Assembly (NCBI GenBank): GCA_002329205.1
Contig: DCTC01000001.1
Location: 86,042-150,041, forward strand
Direction of reading: 5' to 3'
DNA length: 64,000 bases
DNA from: Candidatus Roizmanbacteria bacterium UBA1450
GTDB taxonomy: Bacteria > Patescibacteriota > Microgenomatia > UBA1406 > GWC2-37-13
The translations under genes and the position numbers were made by a program. A model generated the notes under the pieces. That model had not been told where the DNA came from, searched no databases, and worked only from the letters and a program-made list of their open reading frames with translations. Positions 40,988-50,231 of this stretch are shown here, one piece after another; within the stretch, counting starts at the first letter, position 1; each line of letters begins with the position of its first letter.

Positions 40988-42247
40988 ATGAAAATCCAAA
41001 CCAAAAAGTTAACAGACATCTTGCTATTTCTTTCCATCGGTATATTCCTGTTTGGATCAGGCTATAAATTTGCAGAATGGCGAATCAAGAAAGATGCACG
41101 AGGGCAAGCTACATATACCATTTTTAACGCAACCAATACTACCGCAAAGAATGCAGAAGGTGAGAATATTGATTTTAACCTGTTTTGGGACACATGGGAA
41201 AAAGTAGAACAAAAATATATTGATGATTCCAAGATGGATCCTCAGAAAATGTACTATGGAGCCATCAAAGGAATGGTAGCATCAATCGAAGACCCGTACA
41301 CTTTTTTTCTCACCCCTGAAGAAAATAAACAATCAAAAGATGATCTCGGCGGAAAATTTCAGGGTATTGGAGCACAACTTGGTATGAAAGATGGACGAAT
41401 AGTAGTCGTTTCACCGATCAAAGACACTCCAGCAGAATCTGCAGGACTCAAGCCCGGTGATATCATAGCCAAAGTTGATGGCGAATCAACGGAAAAGTGG
41501 ACACTACTCCAGGCTGTTTCAAAAATTCGAGGTGAAGAAGGGACTTCCGTTACACTCACCATAATCAGGAATGGCAATGAACAGGATATTCCCATAACAC
41601 GACAGGAAATAAAAGTCCCTTCTGTCGAACTTTCCTATGTGACAGCCAAGGGGAAACGTATAGCTCATCTGCGCATCAATCAGTTTGGTGATACAACTAA
41701 TACCGAATGGGATAAAGCAGTGCAGGACATCAATCAAAAATACAACAGCGGCCAAGTGCACGGAATGGTTCTTGATCTTCGTGGCAATCCGGGAGGATAT
41801 TTAGAAAGTGCCGTATATATCGCATCAGAATTTATTGAACGAGGAAAAACCGTCGTGAAGCAGGAAACAACTGACAGAAACGATAGAGTTTACACGGTAA
41901 GAAGAACCGGTCAACTTCTGGACATCCCACTTACTGTTCTTATCAATCAGGGATCTGCTTCTGCTTCTGAAATTTTATCCGGAGCATTGCGAGATCATGG
42001 ACGTGCATCGCTGGTCGGAGAAAAAAGTTTCGGAAAAGGTTCTGTTCAGGAAGCACTTGATTTACAAGGTGGAGCAGGACTGCACGTGACGATTGCAAAA
42101 TGGATTTTACCGAACGGAGAATGGATAAACGGCAAAGGGATAGAACCGGATATTGCCGTGACCAATGAAGTTGCAGAAGGTGATACTCTCAGTGATGAAA
42201 ATGATGCACAACTCAAAAAAGCTCTTGAGTTAACTGCTGATAAGTAA
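40988..42247 (+). CDS. S41-family C-terminal processing peptidase (CtpA/Prc type)
   Basis: The 419-aa exported protease has an N-terminal membrane segment (about 9-27). A PDZ domain follows (FQGIGAQLGMKDGRIVVVSPIKDTPAESAGLKPGDII, about 118-155). The catalytic part has RGNPGGYLESAVYIASEF, the Ser in INQGSASASEILSGAL and the Lys in VGEKSFGKGSVQ. It trims proteins from their C-terminus outside the membrane. It is followed by a HtrA-like protease, which suggests an envelope quality-control pair. Confidence 0.95.
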   Translation: MKIQTKKLTDILLFLSIGIFLFGSGYKFAEWRIKKDARGQATYTIFNATNTTAKNAEGENIDFNLFWDTWEKVEQKYIDDSKMDPQKMYYGAIKGMVASIEDPYTFFLTPEENKQSKDDLGGKFQGIGAQLGMKDGRIVVVSPIKDTPAESAGLKPGDIIAKVDGESTEKWTLLQAVSKIRGEEGTSVTLTIIRNGNEQDIPITRQEIKVPSVELSYVTAKGKRIAHLRINQFGDTTNTEWDKAVQDINQKYNSGQVHGMVLDLRGNPGGYLESAVYIASEFIERGKTVVKQETTDRNDRVYTVRRTGQLLDIPLTVLINQGSASASEILSGALRDHGRASLVGEKSFGKGSVQEALDLQGGAGLHVTIAKWILPNGEWINGKGIEPDIAVTNEVAEGDTLSDENDAQLKKALELTADK

Positions 42248-42291
42248 TAATACTGTTGTATATCGCTATTATAAAATTTGTCTCATTGTTT

Positions 42292-43485
42292 ATGGAACGA
42301 GTTAGAAAAAATATTTCCGCAAAAGGGCTTATCCTGGTTGTTTCGATTTTCATACTCGGTCTTGCTGCACTGCAGCATTTTGAACCCATTCAGACTTCAT
42401 CTTTTTTCTCTCAGCTGTTTGAAAAATCACCCAGCTTGCCCATACTTCCGGAAAGTGATGAAAGTCAAGTAAAAATTGTAAGTGAAGAATCCGTCATTGT
42501 TGATGTAGTAGATAAAGCTCTTCCTTCTGTTGTTACCATCGGTATTCGTGTAACAAGACAAGGGAGAGGTCGGGTCGAAATAAATCCGTTTGACCCGTTC
42601 TCCCCATTCCGTACTACTCCAGGTGAGGAAGAGACTATTGAACAAAATATCGGAAGCGGATTTATCGTTTCAGAAAACGGCATCGTTATCACCAACAAAC
42701 ACGTCGTACTCGAAACAGAAGCAGAGTACAAAGTCGTTACAAACGATCAGAAGGAATATGATGTAACCAATATCTACCGTGATCCTCTAAACGACCTGGC
42801 AATTCTCAAGATTGATGCTTCCGATCTTGATCCGCTCGAACTAGGAGATTCCTCAAAGCTCAAATTGGGACAACTTGCGATTGCCATTGGCACTCCTTTG
42901 GGAGAGTTCCAAAATACTATTACAACCGGCGTTGTATCAGGGCTGGGCCGCGGAATAACAGCGGGGTCGCCTTACGAAGGGTTTGTAGAACGTTTGGACA
43001 GTGTTATCCAGACCGATGCAGCAATCAGTCCAGGAAATTCAGGTGGTCCACTTCTCAATTCATCAGCACAGGTAATCGGTGTAAATACAGCCGTATCGAG
43101 CCAAGGACAGAATATCGGATTTGCGATACCGGTCAACGTAGTCAAAGAACTCCTTCAAACCTTTGAGAATCAAGGCGGATCATTCGAACGTCCGTATATC
43201 GGTGTCCGATACTCAATGGTCGATGGGCAAACAGCTGAGCTAAATGATGTTGTTGAGGGTGCATATGTTGATAGTGTTGTTCCGGATTCTCCGGCTGACA
43301 ATGCCGGTATTATGGCTGATGATATCATCACTGAGATTGACGGTCAGAAACTGGACGGCGGCAGTGATGACAGCCTCGCACGGGCGATACTGAGGAAACG
43401 TGTCGGCGACTCAATCCGACTTACTGTATGGCGTGACGGAGAGACAAGAGAAGTGACAGTTACTCTTGAAGCTTATAGTGAATAA
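42292..43485 (+). CDS. HtrA/Deg-family serine protease
   Basis: The 397-aa exported protease has a membrane anchor (about 10-27) and a trypsin-like domain with the triad His in ITNKHVV, Asp in NDLAILKID and Ser in GNSGGPLL. A single PDZ domain follows (PYIGVRYSMVDGQ...VVPDSPADNAGIMADDIITEIDGQ). It handles misfolded envelope proteins. The ATG at 42292 removes 12 upstream residues that lack similarity. It ends before the leaderless hisS. Confidence 0.95.
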   Translation: MERVRKNISAKGLILVVSIFILGLAALQHFEPIQTSSFFSQLFEKSPSLPILPESDESQVKIVSEESVIVDVVDKALPSVVTIGIRVTRQGRGRVEINPFDPFSPFRTTPGEEETIEQNIGSGFIVSENGIVITNKHVVLETEAEYKVVTNDQKEYDVTNIYRDPLNDLAILKIDASDLDPLELGDSSKLKLGQLAIAIGTPLGEFQNTITTGVVSGLGRGITAGSPYEGFVERLDSVIQTDAAISPGNSGGPLLNSSAQVIGVNTAVSSQGQNIGFAIPVNVVKELLQTFENQGGSFERPYIGVRYSMVDGQTAELNDVVEGAYVDSVVPDSPADNAGIMADDIITEIDGQKLDGGSDDSLARAILRKRVGDSIRLTVWRDGETREVTVTLEAYSE

Positions 43486-43525
43486 ACTACCTCAGCCTCT
43501 TTCTGAAGATACTTCATATTCGTTG

Positions 43526-43531
43526 TATAAT
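43526..43531 (+). promoter_or_regulatory. -10 box (TATAAT) for leaderless hisS
   Basis: A perfect TATAAT is followed by 6 nt and the hisS ATG at 43538. Confidence 0.65.
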
Positions 43532-43537
43532 AACCAC

Positions 43538-44788
43538 ATGGCAAATCAAAATATCAAACTCCAAACACTCAAAGGATTCCGTGATTTTTTACCAGAAGAA
43601 AAAAGAAAGCGGGATTGGGTAATCAACAAAATTAAACTGGTTTTTGAACGATTTGGCTTTGATCCCATAGAAACACCGACACTGGAATATGCTTCCGTAC
43701 TCCAAGGGAAATACGGCGATGAAGCAGACAAACTTATGTATACCTTTGAAGACAAAGGGAAGCGTCTTGTAGGTCTGCGTTATGATCAAACCGTCCCCAC
43801 ATCCCGATTCCTTTCTCAATATGCTGCTAAGCTTCCGAAATATTTTCGGAGATATCAAATACAGAATGTATTCCGGGCGGAGAATACCCAGGCCGGTCGT
43901 TTTCGTGAATTTACTCAATGTGACTGTGATATTTTCGGATCGGAATCGCAGATTGCCGATGCAGAAATACTTGCTGTTTTTTATCAGGTATACAAAGAAT
44001 TGGGTTTTTCTAGTTTCTCGTTACGGATCAACGATAGAAAAACATTATTTGACACGCTGAAACCGTTTGAAACCGATACAGTAACGGTATTTTCCATTAT
44101 CCAATCAATTGACAAATTGGACAAAATTCAGGAAACCGGAGTAAAAGAAGAGTTGACTCAGAAAGGGCTCTCATCCGCGCAAACTGACGAACTTATATCA
44201 GTGCTCAAGGATGCTCAAATGTCTGACAGTCTCCAGCAGATTGTCGACGCAGCAACAGCTTTGGGTGTTCCGGAAGAAGCGATCATATATCAGCCATATT
44301 TAGCGCGTGGTTTGGACTATTATACAGGTCTAATATTTGAAGGAGTTATCCCTGAATACGGCAGCGGATCAGTCGGCGGTGGCGGAAGATATGACAAACT
44401 TATCTCAGACTTGGGTGGTCCTGACATTCCGGCTGTTGGATTTGCGATCGGATTTGACCGGACAATTGAAGTATTGGAAAAACTATCACTTATCCCTGAT
44501 CTCCAGACAACTGCTACAGTGCTTATGACAATATTTGACGAGCAGCTGTCGGGAAAATCGCTTGAAATAGCGCGTGAACTGCGTAAAACAGGAATTAATA
44601 CCGAAATTATCCCCACTACAAAAGACAAATTGGGGAAACAATTCAAGTACGCTGATGAAAAAAACATTCCATTTGTTATAATTATCGGTCCGAATGAAGC
44701 AAAAGAAAATAAAATTACAATAAAAAACATGAAGACAGGTGAGGAAACCACGGAAGAATTAACTGAAGTAATCAAAATGTGCAAGTAA
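43538..44788 (+). CDS. hisS: histidyl-tRNA synthetase
   Basis: This class II enzyme of 416 aa has motif 1 (LKGFRDFLPEEKRKRDWVINKI and PTLEYASVL) and motif 2 (FRRYQIQNVFRAENTQAGRFREFTQCDCDIFG). The HisA motif is ARGLDYYTGLIFEG, motif 3 is AVGFAIGFDRTIEVL, and the C-terminal anticodon domain follows. The ATG at 43538 lies 6 nt after TATAAT; the frame reaches 24 codons further back into the htrA gene, without similarity. Confidence 0.97.
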   Translation: MANQNIKLQTLKGFRDFLPEEKRKRDWVINKIKLVFERFGFDPIETPTLEYASVLQGKYGDEADKLMYTFEDKGKRLVGLRYDQTVPTSRFLSQYAAKLPKYFRRYQIQNVFRAENTQAGRFREFTQCDCDIFGSESQIADAEILAVFYQVYKELGFSSFSLRINDRKTLFDTLKPFETDTVTVFSIIQSIDKLDKIQETGVKEELTQKGLSSAQTDELISVLKDAQMSDSLQQIVDAATALGVPEEAIIYQPYLARGLDYYTGLIFEGVIPEYGSGSVGGGGRYDKLISDLGGPDIPAVGFAIGFDRTIEVLEKLSLIPDLQTTATVLMTIFDEQLSGKSLEIARELRKTGINTEIIPTTKDKLGKQFKYADEKNIPFVIIIGPNEAKENKITIKNMKTGEETTEELTEVIKMCK

Positions 44789-44816
44789 TCATAATGGGAA
44801 ATTTATTAACTATGTT

Positions 44817-45524
44817 ATGAACATCAATTCTAATATTGTCATAATCGAAGCAGCGCAGGGGGCTGGAGGAGATGAATCAAAAATATGGGGGCGTGAACTC
44901 CTCATTTCCTACGCAAAATTCGCGGAAAAGCACGGCATGAAGTCTCAATATCTGGAAGAAAATATCATCAGGATTAAAGGTGAAAATGCGTTTCAATACT
45001 TCAAGTATGAAACAGGAGTCCATCGGGTCCAGCGTATACCTACGACCGAAAAACGCGGCAGAATTCATACGTCAACGGCTGTTATTATCGTGACGCCTCA
45101 AATTTCCCAAAGTGAGATACATATCAATCCCGGTGATCTTGATTGGCAGTTCTACCGAGCCGGAGGCCATGGTGGACAGAACGTCAACAAAGTAGCGTCA
45201 GCAGTACGACTTACTCACAAACCGTCGGGCGTGATTGTAACCTCAAGTCAGGAACGGACACAGCAAGCTAACCGCCAGATCGCTCTTGAGCTTCTCGCCG
45301 GAAAACTGTATCAACTCGAAGAAGAAAAGAAAAAAGGGCTTATGTTCTCGTATGTTAAAGATGTGGGGACAGGGGAGCGGGCAGAAAAAATCCGCACCTA
45401 CAACTTTCCTCAAAGTAGATTGACCGACCATCGTGTGAACAAAAGCTTTCACAATCTGGAAGATATCATCAACCAGGGAAAATGGGAGAAGATTTTTGAA
45501 ACAGTAAACAGTAGAATGAAATAA
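44817..45524 (+). CDS. prfA: peptide chain release factor 1, lacking domain 1
   Basis: The 235-aa protein starts in the PCRF domain (IVIIEAAQGAGGDESKIWGRELLISYAKFAEKHG). It has the RF1-type codon reader P-T-T (75-77, in VQRIPTTEKRGRIHTS), the GGQ motif at 119-121 (AGGHGGQNVNK) and the C-terminal NFPQSRLTDHRVNKS. RF1 is normally about 360 aa; here the N-terminal helical domain of ~100 aa is missing. It should release peptides at UAA and UAG, since PxT and not SPF marks RF1. TGA stops in this window imply that an RF2 exists elsewhere. It lies 28 bp after hisS. Confidence 0.9.
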   Translation: MNINSNIVIIEAAQGAGGDESKIWGRELLISYAKFAEKHGMKSQYLEENIIRIKGENAFQYFKYETGVHRVQRIPTTEKRGRIHTSTAVIIVTPQISQSEIHINPGDLDWQFYRAGGHGGQNVNKVASAVRLTHKPSGVIVTSSQERTQQANRQIALELLAGKLYQLEEEKKKGLMFSYVKDVGTGERAEKIRTYNFPQSRLTDHRVNKSFHNLEDIINQGKWEKIFETVNSRMK

Positions 45525-45574
45525 ACTTCTAAAACGAACCTTTCAAATAATCTTGAGAATTCTTTATTACATGG

Positions 45575-45580
45575 TATAAT
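45575..45580 (+). promoter_or_regulatory. -10 box (TATAAT) of rpmE
   Basis: A perfect TATAAT is followed by 9 nt and the rpmE ATG at 45590, so the leader would be only a few bases. Confidence 0.55.
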
Positions 45581-45589
45581 AAATTTCCT

Positions 45590-45889
45590 ATGCAAACACA
45601 AATTCATCCGAAATATCACGAAGATGCAATTGTTACCTGTTCTTGCGGCAATTCCTTTACCACCGGATCTACCAAAAGTTCGATCACGGTTGAGGTATGC
45701 TCAAAATGTCATCCTTTTTATACCGGGGAACAGCGATTCCTTGACACGAAAGGTACTGTAGACAAATTCCTCAAGAAACAGCAGGAAGCAAAGAAATATC
45801 AGCAGAAAATGGCATCTAAAAAGTCGAAAAAACAGACAACGCAAGAAAGATCAACAAAGAGTCTTAAAGAACTCTTGAGTGAAGTCTAA
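45590..45889 (+). CDS. rpmE: 50S ribosomal protein bL31, zinc-type
   Basis: The first 70 residues are bL31: [25 protein letters not shown], then [30 protein letters not shown], with four Cys that bind zinc. The tail of about 30 residues ([35 protein letters not shown]) is longer than in most species and highly basic. It is followed by the rplJ leader. Confidence 0.95.
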   Translation: MQTQIHPKYHEDAIVTCSCGNSFTTGSTKSSITVEVCSKCHPFYTGEQRFLDTKGTVDKFLKKQQEAKKYQQKMASKKSKKQTTQERSTKSLKELLSEV

Positions 45890-45963
45890 GGATTTGACTT
45901 GCAAATAGGCCAAAAGTCTATTACAATAGGAACTCTTATTATAAGTCACCAGGACCTGCGGTT

Positions 45964-45981
45964 CTCCGATAATTATCGGAG
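45964..45981. repeat. palindromic repeat CTCCGATAATTATCGGAG
   Basis: A perfect 18-nt palindrome. Its 14-bp core CCGATAATTATCGG also occurs at 4397-4410 (inside a broken tRNA) and at 46004-46017. Confidence 0.9.
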
Positions 45982-46002
45982 CATAAAATCCTCAGGTAGG
46001 GT

Positions 46003-46018
46003 CCCGATAATTATCGGG
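46003..46018. repeat. palindromic repeat CCCGATAATTATCGGG
   Basis: A perfect 16-nt palindrome that ends 16 nt before the rplJ start and can form a stable hairpin in the mRNA. It shares the 14-bp core with 45964-45981 and 4395-4412. Confidence 0.9.
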
Positions 46019-46034
46019 GACAAGTGATACACAT

Positions 46035-46571
46035 ATGGTAAATACTCAAAAAAAAGATATCGTCTCTTCTGTGTCAGACATATTGAAAAACGCACAAAAT
46101 TTTGCGCTTATTCAATTTGAAAAAACTACTCACAAAGATCTTGAAACACTTCGTAAAGATCTCAAAAAGAAGGATGCGCAACTTCAGGTTGTAAAAAATA
46201 CCCTTTTTGAAAAAGCAGTAAACAAACTTTCTGAAGAAAAAGCTGAATATCGTGAAGTGCGTGAAAAATTCTTTCCTCTGAAAGATAAAAGTGCCGTTAT
46301 CATGTTTAAAGGGGATTGGATTGATGGCTTGAAAACCTACTTCAGCCAAGCAAAAGACAATGAATCTTTCTCGTTTAAGTTCGGTCTTATTGAAGATAAC
46401 GCATATGATGCTGAAGGTTTGAAAAAATTATCTCAGCTTCCGGGCAAAGACGAACTCGTTGCCAAACTGATCGGTTCTATGAAGAATCCTATGGCACGAA
46501 CTACACGAGCTCTCACCTTTAACATGCAGAAACTGGTATACGTTCTGAACCAGAAAGCTCAACAAGGCTAA
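46035..46571 (+). CDS. rplJ: 50S ribosomal protein uL10
   Basis: The 178-aa stalk base protein has [95 protein letters not shown]. The C-terminal helix binds L7/L12 dimers. rplK and rplA, often upstream, are absent; rpmE stands there. rplL follows after 52 bp. Confidence 0.96.
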   Translation: MVNTQKKDIVSSVSDILKNAQNFALIQFEKTTHKDLETLRKDLKKKDAQLQVVKNTLFEKAVNKLSEEKAEYREVREKFFPLKDKSAVIMFKGDWIDGLKTYFSQAKDNESFSFKFGLIEDNAYDAEGLKKLSQLPGKDELVAKLIGSMKNPMARTTRALTFNMQKLVYVLNQKAQQG

Positions 46572-46623
46572 CAGCATTTTTTTACTATTTACTCAATACT
46601 TGAGAGGAGGTGCATACATATAC

Positions 46624-47043
46624 ATGGCAGACGAAAAAACAAATGAAGTAACATTGAATGATAAACTTCAAAAAATTGCAGACAGTATCGAAGGCTTGAC
46701 AGTCGTCGAAATGGCAGATCTTGCAAAATATCTTGAAGAAAAATTCGGCGTATCTGCAATGCCTATGATGGCAGCAGCTCCCGCGGGAGGTGCAGCAGCA
46801 GCAGGAGAAGCAGCACCAGCAGAAGAAAAATCAACATTTACTGTTGTTATCACAGCAGCTGGTGATCAAAAACTTGCAGTCATTAAAGCAGTCCGAGAAA
46901 TCAAACAGGAACTCGGTCTTATGGATGCAAAGAAAATGGTCGAATCAGCTCCAGCAGAACTTCTTACCGATGTTAAAAAGGAAGAAGCAGAAGCAGCCAA
47001 AGCAAAATTGGAAGCAGCTGGTGCAACTGTTGAACTTAAATGA
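46624..47043 (+). CDS. rplL: 50S ribosomal protein bL12
   Basis: The 139-aa stalk protein has an N-terminal dimer domain ([33 protein letters not shown]). An Ala/Gly/Pro hinge follows ([19 protein letters not shown], about 51-70). The factor-binding C-terminal domain has [43 protein letters not shown]. The start is chosen from a strong AGGAGGTG at 46604-46611 before ATG 46624; the frame is open 8 codons upstream across this site. This gene has one of the best Shine-Dalgarno sequences in the window. Confidence 0.97.
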   Translation: MADEKTNEVTLNDKLQKIADSIEGLTVVEMADLAKYLEEKFGVSAMPMMAAAPAGGAAAAGEAAPAEEKSTFTVVITAAGDQKLAVIKAVREIKQELGLMDAKKMVESAPAELLTDVKKEEAEAAKAKLEAAGATVELK

Positions 47044-47071
47044 CAAGAGGGAATGTAATTTCCTCTTGTCA
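47041..47071 (+). terminator. hairpin overlapping the rplL stop codon
   Basis: TGACAAGAGG (47041-47050, containing the rplL stop TGA) pairs with CCTCTTGTCA (47062-47071). It has a 10-bp stem and no strong U-run, so it may be a 3' stabilising structure and not a terminator. Confidence 0.55.
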
Positions 47072-47174
47072 TCCTGAACTTGTCACGAAGTGATCCAATA
47101 GGGTTTCAGGAATTGACAAATTAAGATTGTTGAATACTCACCAGAACTCTTGGTGACAGTTTCAGCATGACAAG
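47065..47174. repeat. 110-bp MITE-like element with terminal inverted repeats
   Basis: CTTGTCATCCTGAA (47065-47078) and TTCAGCATGACAAG (47161-47174) are inverted repeats matching at 13 of 14 positions. Inside are CACGAAGTG and an inverted CACCAG/TTGGTG pair. No ORF. The outer part resembles the short repeat at 4777-4797. Confidence 0.75.
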
Positions 47175-47178
47175 ATTT

Positions 47179-47217
47179 CCCCCGTTTTCGCAACAGCGAA
47201 TTACGGGGGTTTTTTTT
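47179..47217 (+). terminator. intrinsic terminator
   Basis: CCCCCGT (47179-47185) pairs with ACGGGGG (47203-47209), with an inner TTCGC/GCGAA stem, and 8 T follow (47210-47217). It ends the rplJ-rplL transcript before the gyrB promoter. Confidence 0.93.
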
Positions 47218-47232
47218 AGCTATAAATCTGCC

Positions 47233-47261
47233 TTGACTGCTACAATTCCACGCTGTATTAT
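47233..47261 (+). promoter_or_regulatory. gyrB promoter
   Basis: TTGACT (47233-47238), 17-nt spacer, TATTAT (47256-47261); a TATAAT follows a few bases later. The leader would be about 35 nt before ATG 47302. Confidence 0.65.
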
Positions 47262-47298
47262 GTTATAATCTTTTTTTAACTTCATTATCACAACATAA

Positions 47299-49230
<1,932 letters not shown>

Positions 49231-49291
49231 CGGTATGGGAATAAATGAACTCTGTTTCATTATTCATATCTAATTATTATTTACATCTACT

Positions 49292-49807
49292 ATGGATCTT
49301 AAAAAACTCAAAATCGGAGACAATCCGCCAGAAGTCGTTAACGTTGTAATCGAAATTCCACAAGGCTCACTTGTCAAATATGAGCTTGATAAAGCATCAG
49401 GCTTCATTGTGGCCGATCGATTTCACTACACGGCAATGCCATATCCATTCAATTATGGATTCGTACCAAACACGCTTGCAGATGACGGAGATCCGGTAGA
49501 CGTCATGGTCGTATCTTCGCAGCCTCTTGCTGTCGGAATTGTGATATCCGTTCGTGTTATCGGAATGCTTGAAATGGAAGATGAAGCAGGAGTTGATACC
49601 AAAGTTATTGCCGTTCCAACCACAAAAGTTGATCCATTTTATGCTCATATCGATGATGTAGCTGATCTGGATGAGCCAACACAAAAGAAAATCAAACATT
49701 TTTTTGATCACTATAAAGAACTGGAACCGGGAAAATGGGTAAAAACGAAAGCATTCCTCGGCAAAGGTGAAGCTTTTAAGGAGATTGAGAAATGTATTCA
49801 AAAATAA
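49292..49807 (+). CDS. ppa: inorganic pyrophosphatase (family I)
   Basis: The 171-aa enzyme hydrolyses pyrophosphate. The metal site is [11 protein letters not shown] (about 68-78, the D-x-D-P-x-D-x motif), with [31 protein letters not shown] and [16 protein letters not shown]. It drives biosynthetic reactions such as tRNA charging and nucleotide polymerisation. Position between gyrB and gyrA is unusual, but spacing is close. Confidence 0.96.
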   Translation: MDLKKLKIGDNPPEVVNVVIEIPQGSLVKYELDKASGFIVADRFHYTAMPYPFNYGFVPNTLADDGDPVDVMVVSSQPLAVGIVISVRVIGMLEMEDEAGVDTKVIAVPTTKVDPFYAHIDDVADLDEPTQKKIKHFFDHYKELEPGKWVKTKAFLGKGEAFKEIEKCIQK

Positions 49808-49826
49808 TTATTAATTATCTATCTAT

Positions 49827-50201
49827 ATGAACAATACACAGTATGCCGGTTTCTGGATTCGGTTTGTTGCAGTCGTTATCGATGCTATCATTCTCAGTGT
49901 CGTCGGCTGGGTTATCGGACAGGTTATTCAGGCCGAGATTATCGGTATGCTTATCGGAGCCGCATATTATCTCTATTTCTGGGTGAAACAAAAAGGTCAA
50001 ACTCCCGGTAAAAAGGTTATGGGAATCCGTATTGTTCGTGTAGACGGCAAAGAAATCGACTGGATGACAGCTGTATTACGTTATGTCGGATATATTGTAT
50101 CTGGAATTCCGCTTGCCCTTGGATTTATCTGGGTGGCATTCGACAAACAAAAGCAGGGCTGGCACGACAAAATAGCCGGAACCTTTGTTGTAAAAGTATA
50201 A
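49827..50201 (+). CDS. RDD-family membrane protein
   Basis: The 124-aa protein has the family pattern: AGFWIRFVAVVIDAIILSVVGWVIG (Arg and Asp in the first helix), a second short helix (LIGAAYYLYFWVKQKGQTPGKKVMGIRIV with the GxTxGK motif) and a third (YVGYIVSGIPLALGFIWVAFDKQKQGWHDKIAGTFVV). The role of such proteins is not well known; ion transport has been suggested for some. Confidence 0.9.
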   Translation: MNNTQYAGFWIRFVAVVIDAIILSVVGWVIGQVIQAEIIGMLIGAAYYLYFWVKQKGQTPGKKVMGIRIVRVDGKEIDWMTAVLRYVGYIVSGIPLALGFIWVAFDKQKQGWHDKIAGTFVVKV

Positions 50202-50231
50202 ATTGTTATCTTGTAACTCATCATTAAACCT

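Larger units (their letters stand above)
45894..46034 (+). promoter_or_regulatory. rplJ promoter and L10-type leader
   Basis: TTGACT (45894-45899) stands 17 nt before TCTATT, with TACAAT slightly beyond, so the exact -10 is unsure. Further on, ACCTG (45954-45958) can pair with CAGGT (45993-45997), with GGAC and GTCC outside; this resembles the autoregulatory L10 leader, and its apical arm would be the palindrome at 45964-45981. A second palindrome lies just before the start codon (46003-46018). L10-L12 binding as repressor is inferred from other bacteria. Confidence 0.5.

Noticed and set aside
46790..47077. Gln-rich ORF within rplL
   Set aside because: It is the shifted reading frame of the Ala-rich hinge and C-terminal domain of L7/L12.
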